This document shows positions 33,949-41,831 of a stretch of 46,439 nucleotides of DNA, one piece after another. Under the pieces are notes generated by a model, which was given only the letters and a program-made list of their open reading frames with translations, was not told the origin of the DNA and ran no database searches. Position 1 is the first letter of the stretch, and the number at the start of each line of letters is the position of its first letter. A program made the translations under genes and the position numbers. Where the stretch lies: positions 1 to 46,439 of the forward strand of contig JAOPVX010000265.1 in assembly GCA_025965975.1 (NCBI GenBank), read 5' to 3'. The DNA comes from Mycobacterium sp. (GTDB lineage: Bacteria; Actinomycetota; Actinomycetes; Mycobacteriales; Mycobacteriaceae).

Positions 33949-34752
33949 ATGCCCATTGACGAAGTCACCGCTGCGTTGGAGGTCCGCGTACTGGACGAAC
34001 ACGTCCGTGAGATCGTGCTGACCCGCCCTGAGGTTCTCAACCGGGTCGATGAACAACTTCATCACGAGCTCATCGATGCGTTGAGGGAGGTTTCGAACGA
34101 TCCGACGACACGCGCGGTGGTGTTGTCCTCGCAGGGCCCGGCCTTCTCTGCCGGTGGCGATTTCGAGATGATGCGGAAGGCGCACAGCGACAGCGTGGCC
34201 AGGCGCCAAATCATCGACACGGGAAGAGCACTGGCAACGGCGTTCTTCTCGCTGCCACAGCCCATCATCGCCGCGGTTCAAGGACCGGCGATCGGCCTTG
34301 GGGCCACTCTGGTGCTGTCCTGCGACGCCGTCGTTGCCGCCCGCAGCGCCTCGCTGGCGGATCCTCATGTACGCATGGGCCTGGTCGCCGGCGACGGTGG
34401 ATGCGTGGTCTGGCCGGCCGCGGCGGGCATGTTGCGGGCGCGCCGTCACCTGTTGACCGGCGATGCGCTCTCGGCCGAAACCGCTTACACACTAGGCCTG
34501 GTGACCGATCTCGTCGACGACGCGGCGCAGGTCCGTGACGCCGCACTCGCGATCGCGCGCTCGATCGCGGTGGCGGCCCCCCTGGCGGTGCAGGGCACCA
34601 AACGAGCGCTCAACCGAGTCACCAATCAGCGTGCGGGCGAAGTGCTCGACCTGTCGTTCGCACTCGAAGAGAACACCCTGGCCTCGCCAGACCTCATGGA
34701 GGCGATCGCCGCGTTCCAGGAGAAGAGGACACCGACGTTCCGTGGCCGATGA
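33949..34752 (+). CDS. enoyl-CoA hydratase/isomerase (crotonase family)
   Basis: 267 residues from the ATG at 33949 with GGCAGGAGA upstream; a start at 33910 would add 13 residues without a good site. Crotonase motifs AFSAGGDFEMM and AVQGPAIGLGATLVLSCDAVVAA; the active-site helix HVRMGLVAGDGGCVVWP has Asp in place of the second catalytic Glu and no first Glu, common in dehydratases and isomerases of this family. C-terminal EAIAAFQEKRTPTFRGR. It reads alone, convergent with the ACAD at 34771. Confidence 0.87.
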   Translation: MPIDEVTAALEVRVLDEHVREIVLTRPEVLNRVDEQLHHELIDALREVSNDPTTRAVVLSSQGPAFSAGGDFEMMRKAHSDSVARRQIIDTGRALATAFFSLPQPIIAAVQGPAIGLGATLVLSCDAVVAARSASLADPHVRMGLVAGDGGCVVWPAAAGMLRARRHLLTGDALSAETAYTLGLVTDLVDDAAQVRDAALAIARSIAVAAPLAVQGTKRALNRVTNQRAGEVLDLSFALEENTLASPDLMEAIAAFQEKRTPTFRGR

Positions 34753-34770
34753 CCCGCCTGCAGCCGAGAC

Positions 34771-35811
34771 TCACCACGCACTGGCACGCAGTGTGCGCAG
34801 CATCGTCGCATCTGCGTAGGCTAGCGCGATCGGGTACTCCCGCATGTAGCCGTAGCCACCGTGCAATTGCAGTCCCTCATCCACACTGTGCCAGTGTGCC
34901 TCGGCGGCTGCGTCATTGGCGGCGCGGCAACGTCGCGCCCAGCCGGCACTGATGCCATATGCAGATCGGCAGTCCCGCAGCGAGGCGGCCCCGCGCCCAT
35001 GACCTGACACCATGCGCTGCAGCTGATGACGGGTGTTCTCCAGCTCGATGAGGGGGCGACCGAATACCTTCCTCTGCGCCGTGTATTCCAGTGTCCAACC
35101 GATCGCTGCCCGACAGGCACCGAGGTATGCTGCGGCCCAGGCGAGGTCGTGTAGGGCTTCCAGCGTGTCGGCATCGTCGACGACGGTGCCCTCGCTCGCC
35201 GGGCAGTCGTCGAGTGTCGTTGTCGCCGTGGGTGTTTCTGCCATTCCGAGCGGCGTACACACGCGGCTGACCGAGATGCTGTCACCGGTTCCTGCGATCG
35301 GGGCGATCAGCACCGCTCGGACGGCATCGCGGGTGACCCGTAGCAGGGCCAGATCAGCGTCGGCGCCAATGATCGTGCCACCCCGCCACATCGTGACCGC
35401 GAGCGTGTCAGCGGTGACGAGTCGGCTAAGCCAGCTGTGCTTCTGGGCTGTGGTGCCATGTTGGGTCAGCAACGGGATACACACAGTCGCATGCATTCCG
35501 ATGACGGCCGCGAACCCGAGGCAGCCTTTGGCCGCGGCCTCGTAGATCATCAACAGTCCGAAAGCGGGGTCGGTGACTCCAGCGCCGCCGTATTCCTCAG
35601 GGGCGTACATGCCCAGAAGGCCGAGCTCTGCAGCCTCACAGTAGATTTCACGCGGGATGGATTGCGCATCGCGGAACTCCGAGTAACGCGGCAGCACCTT
35701 CCTCGACAGGAATGCGCTGTAGGCGTCGTGGAACGCCCGTAGCTCCTCGGTGAGCTCGAACAACTCGAGTGGCGGCCCCGCGCCGACCCCGTCAAGGCTG
35801 CAGGTCATCAT
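34771..35811 (-). CDS. acyl-CoA dehydrogenase-like protein, degenerate active site
   Basis: 346 residues with the ACAD fold: N-terminal helices (FHDAYSAFLSRKVLPRYSEFRDA; MYAPEEYGGAGVTDP) and C-terminal helices (EYTAQRKVFGRPLIELENTRHQLQRM; LQLHGGYGYMREYP). The FAD/substrate segment usually reading A-L-T-E-P-x-A-G-S-D is instead LAVTMWRGGTIIGADADL, and the protein stops before any Y-E-G catalytic motif. It is therefore probably a non-catalytic partner. It overlaps the crotonase by ATGA, and the ACAD at 36608 two genes upstream is the natural partner candidate. Confidence 0.82.
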   Translation of the reverse strand: MMTCSLDGVGAGPPLELFELTEELRAFHDAYSAFLSRKVLPRYSEFRDAQSIPREIYCEAAELGLLGMYAPEEYGGAGVTDPAFGLLMIYEAAAKGCLGFAAVIGMHATVCIPLLTQHGTTAQKHSWLSRLVTADTLAVTMWRGGTIIGADADLALLRVTRDAVRAVLIAPIAGTGDSISVSRVCTPLGMAETPTATTTLDDCPASEGTVVDDADTLEALHDLAWAAAYLGACRAAIGWTLEYTAQRKVFGRPLIELENTRHQLQRMVSGHGRGAASLRDCRSAYGISAGWARRCRAANDAAAEAHWHSVDEGLQLHGGYGYMREYPIALAYADATMLRTLRASAW

Positions 35812-36611
35812 GTGTCCGTCCAGTGCGGCTGTCGTTTTTCGACGAATGCCGACGCGCCCTCGCGGGCGTCGCGGGATGCGCGCACCGGATCGCTATATCT
35901 TCTCTGCTCACGAAACGCATCGGCCGCCGTCCAGTCCGCCGAGTCCAACACGATGGCCTTGGCGGCCCGGACCGCCATCGGTGCATTGGCGGCGATGACT
36001 CGCGCTATGTCAATGGCCTCGGCCATGGCGTTGCCTGGAGCGGCGACACGATTGATCAAGCCCAGCTCGAGTGCTTTGTGCGCAGTGATCGGCTCACCGG
36101 TCAAGATCAACTCCATCGCCGCGGCAAAGGGCACGCGGCGCGGGAGGCGGATAGCACCGCCGGCGCTGGCCACAAGTCCGCGTTTGACTTCTGGCAACCC
36201 CAGACGGGCATCGGCGGCGGCCACGATCAGGTCGGCAGCCAGCGCAATTTCGAGTCCGCCGCCTAGCGCGTATCCCTCGATCGCCGCCACGAGTGGCTTG
36301 CCCGGTGGTTTCTCGACGATCCCGAAGGCGCCCCGCGAAGCGGTGATTGGCCGCTCGCCGGTGGCATTGACTGCCTTGAGGTCCATGCCGGCACTGAAGA
36401 AGCGATCGGTGCCGCTCAGTACGATTGCCCGTACCGCGCTGTCTGCCTCGCACTGATCCAGGGCTCGTTCCAGCTGCTGGGCGGTCGCCAGATCGATTGC
36501 ATTGCGTACCTCAGGCCGGTTCAACCTGATCGTCGCGACATGATCGGCGATCGCCAGGGCTACTGCATCGGCGGCGATGTTCGTGTCCTGTCTGCTCTGT
36601 GGGCTGATCAG
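35808..36611 (-). CDS. enoyl-CoA hydratase, probable CTG start overlapping upstream stop
   Basis: A crotonase: FFSAGMDLKAVN, AIEGYALGGGLEIALAADLIVAA, LGLPEVKRGLVASAGGAIRLPRR (one catalytic Glu visible) and EGASAFVEKRQPHW. The conserved N-terminal strand VATIRLNRPEVRNAID is encoded, but its frame has no ATG, GTG or TTG upstream of TTG 36524, which would delete that strand. The frame reaches a CTG at 36609-36611 that overlaps the ACAD stop as CTGA, the same junction geometry as the ATGA/GTGA overlaps elsewhere here. From that codon the protein has 267 residues, the usual length. No ribosome binding site is visible, consistent with termination-coupled initiation. If CTG is not used, the gene may be damaged at its start. 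Confidence 0.72.
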   Translation of the reverse strand: MISPQSRQDTNIAADAVALAIADHVATIRLNRPEVRNAIDLATAQQLERALDQCEADSAVRAIVLSGTDRFFSAGMDLKAVNATGERPITASRGAFGIVEKPPGKPLVAAIEGYALGGGLEIALAADLIVAAADARLGLPEVKRGLVASAGGAIRLPRRVPFAAAMELILTGEPITAHKALELGLINRVAAPGNAMAEAIDIARVIAANAPMAVRAAKAIVLDSADWTAADAFREQRRYSDPVRASRDAREGASAFVEKRQPHWTDT

Positions 36612-37792
36612 TAAGAGCGGGGCAGCTTCAACGAGTGCTCGGCGACGTAGTTGAGCACCATCTCCCGCGAGACGGGCGCCGTCAGCTGAAGACGCGTCAA
36701 GAACCAGAACTGCGCCAACTCATACTCATTGGAATACCCGTTGCCGCCGTGGGTCTGGATCGCGTGATCAAGGCAATGCACGCCGGCTTCGGCCGAGGCG
36801 AGTTTGGCGATATTGGAGACCTCACCGGCGTCAAGGCCGGCGTCGTAGAGGGCTGCGGCCTTCTGGGTCATCAATCGCGCTTGTTCGAGCTTGATCTTGC
36901 CTTCGGCAAGCGGATGCGCGATCGCCTGGTGCGCGCCGATCGGGGTGGACCAGACCTTGCGTGTCCGCGCATAGTCGGCAGCCTTGTTCAGCGCGTAGCG
37001 GGCGATGCCATTGGATACCGCTGCGGACAGAATGCGTTCAGGGTTGAGCCCGTCGAACGCCGCGCGCAGACCCTTGCCCTCCTCGCCTATACGGCAATCC
37101 GCATCGACTTCGACATTGTCGAAGTACAGCGTGAACTGCTTCTCCGGTTCATCGAGCGCGGTCTCGATCGGCTGCTTGGTCAGTCCCGGCGCCTTCGGAT
37201 CCACCATGAGCAAGGTCAGTGCTCCTCGGCCCTTGGCGTCATGACCGGTGCGCGTCACCACCAGCATGTGATCACAGACGTCTACACCCGAGATGTAGTA
37301 CTTCTGCCCGCTGATGAAGTACTTGTCACCTTCTCGGCGCGCGACGGTCGAGATGTTGTGGGAATTGGAACCCGCGTTCGGCTCGGTAAGGGCGAACGAG
37401 AATTTCTGCTCTGCGTTTGCAATCCCGGTGAGCCAGCGCTGTTTCTGCTCGGGTGTGCCGTGGCGGGCCAGGATGGTCCCGATGATGCCCGGCGACACCA
37501 GCAGCTTCAGCAGTGGGCATCCGGCTGCCGCTGTTTCCTCCAGCACGGCGACGAGTTCGAGCAGCCCCTGCCCGCCGCCGCCATACTCCTCAGGTAGGTG
37601 CACCCCGAGAAAACCGTTGGCGCCCAGTGCGCTCCACAGTTCGTCGGGCGGGCGGCCCTCGTCGCTGATCGCCTTGTAGTACTTGGGCCCATACTCGGCG
37701 GCGATGGCAAAGACCGCTTCCCGAAGAGCCCTCTCCTCGGCGCTGGGCAGCAAGGCAAGCGCCGGTTCGGCACCTTGATCGATCGCGGTCAC
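36608..37792 (-). CDS. acyl-CoA dehydrogenase (FadE family)
   Basis: 394 residues from the GTG at 37792 with GGAGGAG about 5 nt upstream; the open frame up to 37855 crosses the operator and is rejected. FAD motif FALTEPNAGSNSHNI, KYFISGQKYYISGVDVCDH, FDGLNPERILSAAVSNG and THGGNGYSNEYELAQFWFL. The C-terminus PVSREMVLNYVAEHSLKLPRSY replaces the usual Y-E-G region. Clear paralogue of the ACAD half of the fusion at 39894. First gene of ACAD-crotonase-ACAD operon. Confidence 0.88.
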   Translation of the reverse strand: MTAIDQGAEPALALLPSAEERALREAVFAIAAEYGPKYYKAISDEGRPPDELWSALGANGFLGVHLPEEYGGGGQGLLELVAVLEETAAAGCPLLKLLVSPGIIGTILARHGTPEQKQRWLTGIANAEQKFSFALTEPNAGSNSHNISTVARREGDKYFISGQKYYISGVDVCDHMLVVTRTGHDAKGRGALTLLMVDPKAPGLTKQPIETALDEPEKQFTLYFDNVEVDADCRIGEEGKGLRAAFDGLNPERILSAAVSNGIARYALNKAADYARTRKVWSTPIGAHQAIAHPLAEGKIKLEQARLMTQKAAALYDAGLDAGEVSNIAKLASAEAGVHCLDHAIQTHGGNGYSNEYELAQFWFLTRLQLTAPVSREMVLNYVAEHSLKLPRSY

Positions 37793-37828
37793 ACGCTCCT
37801 CCGTCCCGGGTTGGCCAGTCACACTATA

Positions 37829-37840
37829 TAACGCTCGTTC
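37829..37840. promoter_or_regulatory. operator palindrome, TAACGCTCGTTC
   Basis: Nine of ten defined positions; flanks TATAACGCTCGTTCAC. Centred about 42 nt upstream of the ACAD start at 37792, where a repressor would block the promoter. Confidence 0.65.
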
Positions 37841-37919
37841 ACATAACGAAACCACGTCGGCTTTCCGTGGTGGACCACTGTTTGTCGGCAGTTAGGCGAC
37901 CCCAGTCGCTGTCCTGCGC

Positions 37920-37931
37920 TAGCGATCGTTC
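37920..37931. promoter_or_regulatory. operator-like palindrome, TAGCGATCGTTC
   Basis: Eight of ten defined positions. It is the second site in the region upstream of the ACAD operon and touches the 3' end of the racemase remnant. Confidence 0.5.
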
Positions 37932-38337
37932 ACACTAATGACGGGGTGCGTCGACGTCTGCCAGAGCGTGGAGCCGTGTCGCAGCGTCGGCGCTGAGGCC
38001 GGCCCCACTGCCGCAAGACTTGGTCTATGCGCGGCGGGGTCGATGACGACTCGATGTCCAACGAGAAGCGCGGAGAGCGGCGCCGGCACAGCTCCCGCTC
38101 GGTTTCATGGAATGCACCCCTGGCCCGGCGGTGTGGATGAAGCGGCGCTTCATCGAGTGTCAGGACCGGGGTGGCGCACGCCTGCGCGCCATCGAAGATA
38201 GCTTCCCACTGCGCCCGCGTCTTGGTGCGAAGTACCGCCGCCAGGCGGTTGGTCAGTTCGGCCAGCGCCGTCGCCGCGAAGGGACCGGGTCCGACCCCGC
38301 CGAACTCCACCACCTTGATACCGCACAGAGGTTGCAC
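37930..38337 (-). pseudogene. internally deleted CoA-transferase family III/alpha-methylacyl-CoA racemase remnant
   Basis: 135 residues. The first 30 residues (GIKVVEFGGVGPGPFAATALAEL) are the intact N-terminus of the CaiB/BaiF/racemase family, with GTG start and AAGGAG upstream. Then the reading jumps directly to the family C-terminus (RLAAVLRTKTRAQWEAIFDGAQACATPVL then LDEAPLHPHRRARGAFHE and PRFSLDIESS). Full enzymes have about 360 residues, so roughly 220 residues, including the catalytic core, are missing by an in-frame deletion. It cannot be a working racemase. The loss implies methyl-branch epimerisation is either supplied elsewhere or no longer needed. Confidence 0.75.
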
Positions 38338-38359
38338 CAGTCTCCTTGAACTGTCAGAG

Positions 38360-38776
38360 CTAGGTCTTGGCTGCGGCGACCATGGCTGCGGTATCGAAAT
38401 AGAACGCTTGAAGTCGGCTGACGCGATCCCCGGCGAACGTCCACCTCTCCAATACCGGCATGGCGGTGCGTCCCAAATTCAGTGATAGGGCGGCGATCAC
38501 GTCCGTCTGCTCATCGGCTGTCGACACCAGGACGCGATCCAGATCTATGGCGGCGCCGCTGGCTGCCGCCGCTCCCACGAACGCGACAATCGCTGGCACA
38601 CCCCGTATCGTTCCGCCGCCCGGCAGTGATCCCGGCCGTATCACCTCGGCGTCGGAGGCGAAGTGATCGCTAACCAGTCGCGCTGCTGCGTCCGCGTCAC
38701 CGCGCGCGAGCGCCTGATAGAACCCGGTCACCAGCGACGCTGGCCCCTGTTTGTCGATATCGGCTTGTTCGCCCAC
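38360..38776 (-). CDS. SnoaL/NTF2-like small enzyme or binding protein
   Basis: 138 residues with the cone-shaped NTF2-like pattern: N-terminal helix SLVTGFYQALARGDADAAARLVSDHF, VIRPGSLPGGGTIRGVPAIVAFV, and C-terminal strands TAMPVLERWTFAGDRVSRLQAFYFD. This fold hosts ketosteroid isomerases, limonene-epoxide hydrolases and polyketide cyclases. I cannot pick a reaction, although isomerase or hydratase chemistry on a cyclic intermediate would fit the neighbourhood. GTG start with AAGGG; 22 nt before the racemase remnant, so the two share a transcript. Confidence 0.75.
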   Translation of the reverse strand: MGEQADIDKQGPASLVTGFYQALARGDADAAARLVSDHFASDAEVIRPGSLPGGGTIRGVPAIVAFVGAAAASGAAIDLDRVLVSTADEQTDVIAALSLNLGRTAMPVLERWTFAGDRVSRLQAFYFDTAAMVAAAKT

Positions 38777-38822
38777 CGCGGCACCCTTCTGTGATCGTCA
38801 GCGTGGATCGGCCGACGTCTGT

Positions 38823-38834
38823 TAACGATCGCTT
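38823..38834. promoter_or_regulatory. operator palindrome, TAACGATCGCTT
   Basis: Extended form GTTAACGATCGCTTAC is a near match to GTnAACGnnCGTTnAC. It is about 50 nt upstream of the SnoaL-like gene. Confidence 0.6.
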
Positions 38835-38966
38835 ACATTAAGTCACAGGAGATATTCTCTGCCAAGTGGGTAGTGATGTCATCGAATCTGCTATTCCATA
38901 AACGGCGTAACACCCAGCGAATTCACATACCGCATCGTCGGTTCATCTTGTTATGAACCGGTGTTA

Positions 38967-39878
38967 CTAATTCTGTCCACCTATGAATCGGCGGAGTTCG
39001 CCGGCGAACTGGGCGGGTACCTCGATCATCGGGCAGTGGCCGGCGTCATCGAAGAGGACCAACTCGGCATTGCGGATTTGTGCAACCAACGAGCGGGCCA
39101 TGCCGACGGTCAGGATGCGATCGCTGGCCCCCCACACAACCAGCGTCGGACAGCCGATCGTTGCGGGATGGACCTCATCGCGCGCTCTGACCGCCGCGCG
39201 CATCGTTGACACGAATCCTGGCGCGCCCATCGCCGGCACAAGGATCGCCGCCAAAGCCGGCGAGACCGACGCCGGGTCGACGACAGCCGAGGCAAAGAAG
39301 TGGCGGTACGCCCATCCGGTGCTTGCGATCCAGCGGCAGATGCGCGGCTGTGACAAGACGGCGTGCGCGAGCCGCATCCCGGCCAAAATCAGGCCCAGCC
39401 GTCCCGGTGCGACTGGTACGGCGCCGCCGTTGACCAATACCAGCCCAGACACACGGTCGGGGTGGTCGGCGGCCACAGTCAGCGCAACCAATCCCCCCAT
39501 CGAGTGCCCCACGACAACGGCCCTCGATTCGCCGAGCTGATCGAGAAGGCCAGTAACAACGGTGATCTGGGCGTAGAAAGCGTCACCCACCGCCACGTGG
39601 GAGGCACCGAACCCGGCGAGGTCGACGGCTATCACTCGTGATGTGCGCGCGAGCTCGGGGATCACCCGCAGCCACCACTGCCAGCAGCCACCCTGTCCGT
39701 GGATGAGCATGACCGCTGGGCCTGAGCCGACGTCGACATAGCGCACGGCGCGACCCGCGATGACGGCATCATGGGTGACCGCCGACCAGTCATAGGACCG
39801 CCACACTGCGTCAGGATCGTCATCGTGCGCGCGGTCGTCGTGGCGGTCCAGCGACTGCGCGTGTACGTCGAGTGCCAT
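38967..39878 (-). CDS. alpha/beta hydrolase
   Basis: 303 residues. Catalytic triad visible: nucleophile Ser126 in VVGHSMGGL, Asp in VWGASDRIL (about 253), His281 in DDAGHCPMIE; oxyanion region LIHGQGGC. ATG with AAAGGAG 5 nt upstream and 15 nt after the membrane-ACAD stop, so it belongs to the BVMO operon. A Baeyer-Villiger oxygenase followed by a hydrolase is a standard ketone-to-ester-to-acid-plus-alcohol module; C-C bond hydrolysis (MhpC-like) is an alternative. Confidence 0.88.
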   Translation of the reverse strand: MALDVHAQSLDRHDDRAHDDDPDAVWRSYDWSAVTHDAVIAGRAVRYVDVGSGPAVMLIHGQGGCWQWWLRVIPELARTSRVIAVDLAGFGASHVAVGDAFYAQITVVTGLLDQLGESRAVVVGHSMGGLVALTVAADHPDRVSGLVLVNGGAVPVAPGRLGLILAGMRLAHAVLSQPRICRWIASTGWAYRHFFASAVVDPASVSPALAAILVPAMGAPGFVSTMRAAVRARDEVHPATIGCPTLVVWGASDRILTVGMARSLVAQIRNAELVLFDDAGHCPMIEVPAQFAGELRRFIGGQN

Positions 39879-39893
39879 GAAGGCTCCTTTGCC

Positions 39894-41831
39894 TCAGTAG
39901 GACCGCGGTAATCCGAGGGAGTGTTCGGCGATGTGGTTGAGCACCATTTCGCGCGACACTGGGGCGATCAGCTGCAGCCGCAGAAGGAACCAGTACGACG
40001 ACAGGTCGCTCTCCAGCGCCATCCCGTTTCCGCCGTGGGTTTGGATCGCTCGGTCCAAGGCGAACACCCCGGCCTCAGCCGAGGCGAGTTTGGCGAAGTT
40101 GCTCAATACACCGGCAGGCAGCCCCGCGTCGTAGAACGCTGCCGCGCGTTGAGTCATCAACCGCGCCTGCTCAAGTCTGAGCTTGGCTTCGGCCAGCGGA
40201 TGTGCGATGGCCTGGTGCGCGCCAATGGGCTGATCCCACACCCGACGGCTGCGGGCGTAGCCACATGCTCTGCCCAGCGCCCAGCGACCCACGCCGGTCG
40301 AGATCGCGGCAGACAAGATGCGTTCGGGATTCATCCCATCGAAGGCGACGCGCAGACCGTTGCCCGGCTCGCCGATCACTCGGTCGGCGCTGACATTCAC
40401 GTTGTCGAAGAACAGCGTGAATTGCTGCTCCGGTTGTTCGGGAGCGGTCGGTATCGGTTGCATCGTCAGACCCGGGCTGTGCGGGTCGACCATCAGCAGG
40501 GTCAACCGACCGCGACCCCGCTCGTCGACGCCGGTGCGGGTGACCAGCAAGAGCTCGTCGCATTCGTTGGCGTGGGAGATGAAGTACTTCTGTCCATTGA
40601 CGATGTAGTCACCGCCGGATTCTTCGGCGGTGGTGGTGATGCGGTGGGAGTTGGATCCGGCGTCTGGCTCTGTCAGCGCAAACGCGAAAGTCAGCTCGCC
40701 GCTCGCACATCCGGGCAACCAGCGGTTCTTCTGCTCGTCGCTACCGTGCCGGGCCAGAATCGTGCCGGTGATGCCAGGGGATAGCAGCATCAGCAGTAGC
40801 GGGCAGCCCGCGGCACCGGTTTCTTCGAACACCGCGGTGAGTTCCTGCAGTCCCAGCCCACCCCCGCCGTACTCCTCTGGCAGGTGCACACTGAGGTAGC
40901 CGCTTTCACCCAGCGCATGCCACAGTTCGGCCGCTGGTTCGCCGTTGGCGCACACCTTGCGGTAGTAGCTTGGGCCGAACGACGCGGCGATGTCGAACAC
41001 CGCCTTGCGCAGCATCTGTTCCTCGTCGGTGGCATCAGCGGACAACCTCATCGGGGCACTCATGGAAACCTCTCGTGCGAAACTTGATTCAGTCAACGGC
41101 GGCGCGCCGGCTAACGTTTGCGGTTCGTGCCGCTCCGGCGCCGCCTGCGCGCGGCGGTATCGCGCCAACAAGATGATGTAGGCCAGCGAGACCACAACCT
41201 GCACCGCGACTACGGCGTAGTAGATGGCGCTGCCAAAGGATGGAAGCAGCGCCGGCAGCAGCAGCATCCCGACCGAACCGGGACCGATCAACCCCGCGAC
41301 GGCGAAGACCATGGACTGACCCGACGCATTGCCGCGACTGATGATCCACGGCACCAGTGGCACCACCGTGACGATCGAGGTGGCGGCCAAGGTCACCAGA
41401 GTCAACGGATCATCTAGGACGGATTGAATCCACCACAAAAGCACGAATGTGGCCACCTGCATCAGAAGGTAGGCCGCGACGAACGTAGCTCGGGTCAGAC
41501 GGGGCGCGATGTGTCGATGGCCGTAGCGGAGGAACTGCACGATCAGCACGACCTCGATGCACACTGCGCCGAGCATGCCCACCCAGAAGACCTTGAAGTA
41601 CCAGTGGTCAACCACCTCAAACCATCTGGAGTAGCGCAACGCGAAAGTGAGATCGTGGGCAAACAGGAATGCTGTCGTCACTGCGGGTACGGCTGGGACG
41701 CGGTCACGGTGACCGAGCCGAACGGCCTCGACAATCTGCACAAATCCGGTCGTCCAGGCGAATGCGGTCAGCGTCATCACCCACGGAAGATGCGCATCGA
41801 TCCGGGAGAGAACATCGCCGACGTCGTACAT
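39894..41831 (-). CDS. fusion: seven-helix membrane domain plus acyl-CoA dehydrogenase
   Basis: 645 residues in one open frame. Residues 1-232 contain seven predicted transmembrane helices (about 14-36, 44-64, 73-99, 111-134, 140-162, 170-195, 199-222); 233-256 are a polar linker; 257-645 are a complete ACAD with FALTEPDAGSNSHRI, YIVNGQKYFISHANECDE, FDGMNPERILSAAIS and the C-terminus PVSREMVLNHIAEHSLGLPRSY. The ATG at 41831 overlaps the BVMO stop as ATGA. An internal ATG at 41063 (residue 257) has GAGAGG 5 nt upstream and could also yield the soluble ACAD alone. The membrane half resembles in size and helix count the Pyr4-type terpene cyclases, but that link is speculative. Paralogue of the ACAD at 36608. 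Confidence 0.85.
   Translation of the reverse strand: MYDVGDVLSRIDAHLPWVMTLTAFAWTTGFVQIVEAVRLGHRDRVPAVPAVTTAFLFAHDLTFALRYSRWFEVVDHWYFKVFWVGMLGAVCIEVVLIVQFLRYGHRHIAPRLTRATFVAAYLLMQVATFVLLWWIQSVLDDPLTLVTLAATSIVTVVPLVPWIISRGNASGQSMVFAVAGLIGPGSVGMLLLPALLPSFGSAIYYAVVAVQVVVSLAYIILLARYRRAQAAPERHEPQTLAGAPPLTESSFAREVSMSAPMRLSADATDEEQMLRKAVFDIAASFGPSYYRKVCANGEPAAELWHALGESGYLSVHLPEEYGGGGLGLQELTAVFEETGAAGCPLLLMLLSPGITGTILARHGSDEQKNRWLPGCASGELTFAFALTEPDAGSNSHRITTTAEESGGDYIVNGQKYFISHANECDELLLVTRTGVDERGRGRLTLLMVDPHSPGLTMQPIPTAPEQPEQQFTLFFDNVNVSADRVIGEPGNGLRVAFDGMNPERILSAAISTGVGRWALGRACGYARSRRVWDQPIGAHQAIAHPLAEAKLRLEQARLMTQRAAAFYDAGLPAGVLSNFAKLASAEAGVFALDRAIQTHGGNGMALESDLSSYWFLLRLQLIAPVSREMVLNHIAEHSLGLPRSY

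Noticed and set aside
36524-36524. TTG 36524 as the crotonase start
   Set aside because: It removes the conserved first strand, has no ribosome binding site, and leaves 87 nt of family-like coding sequence unexplained.
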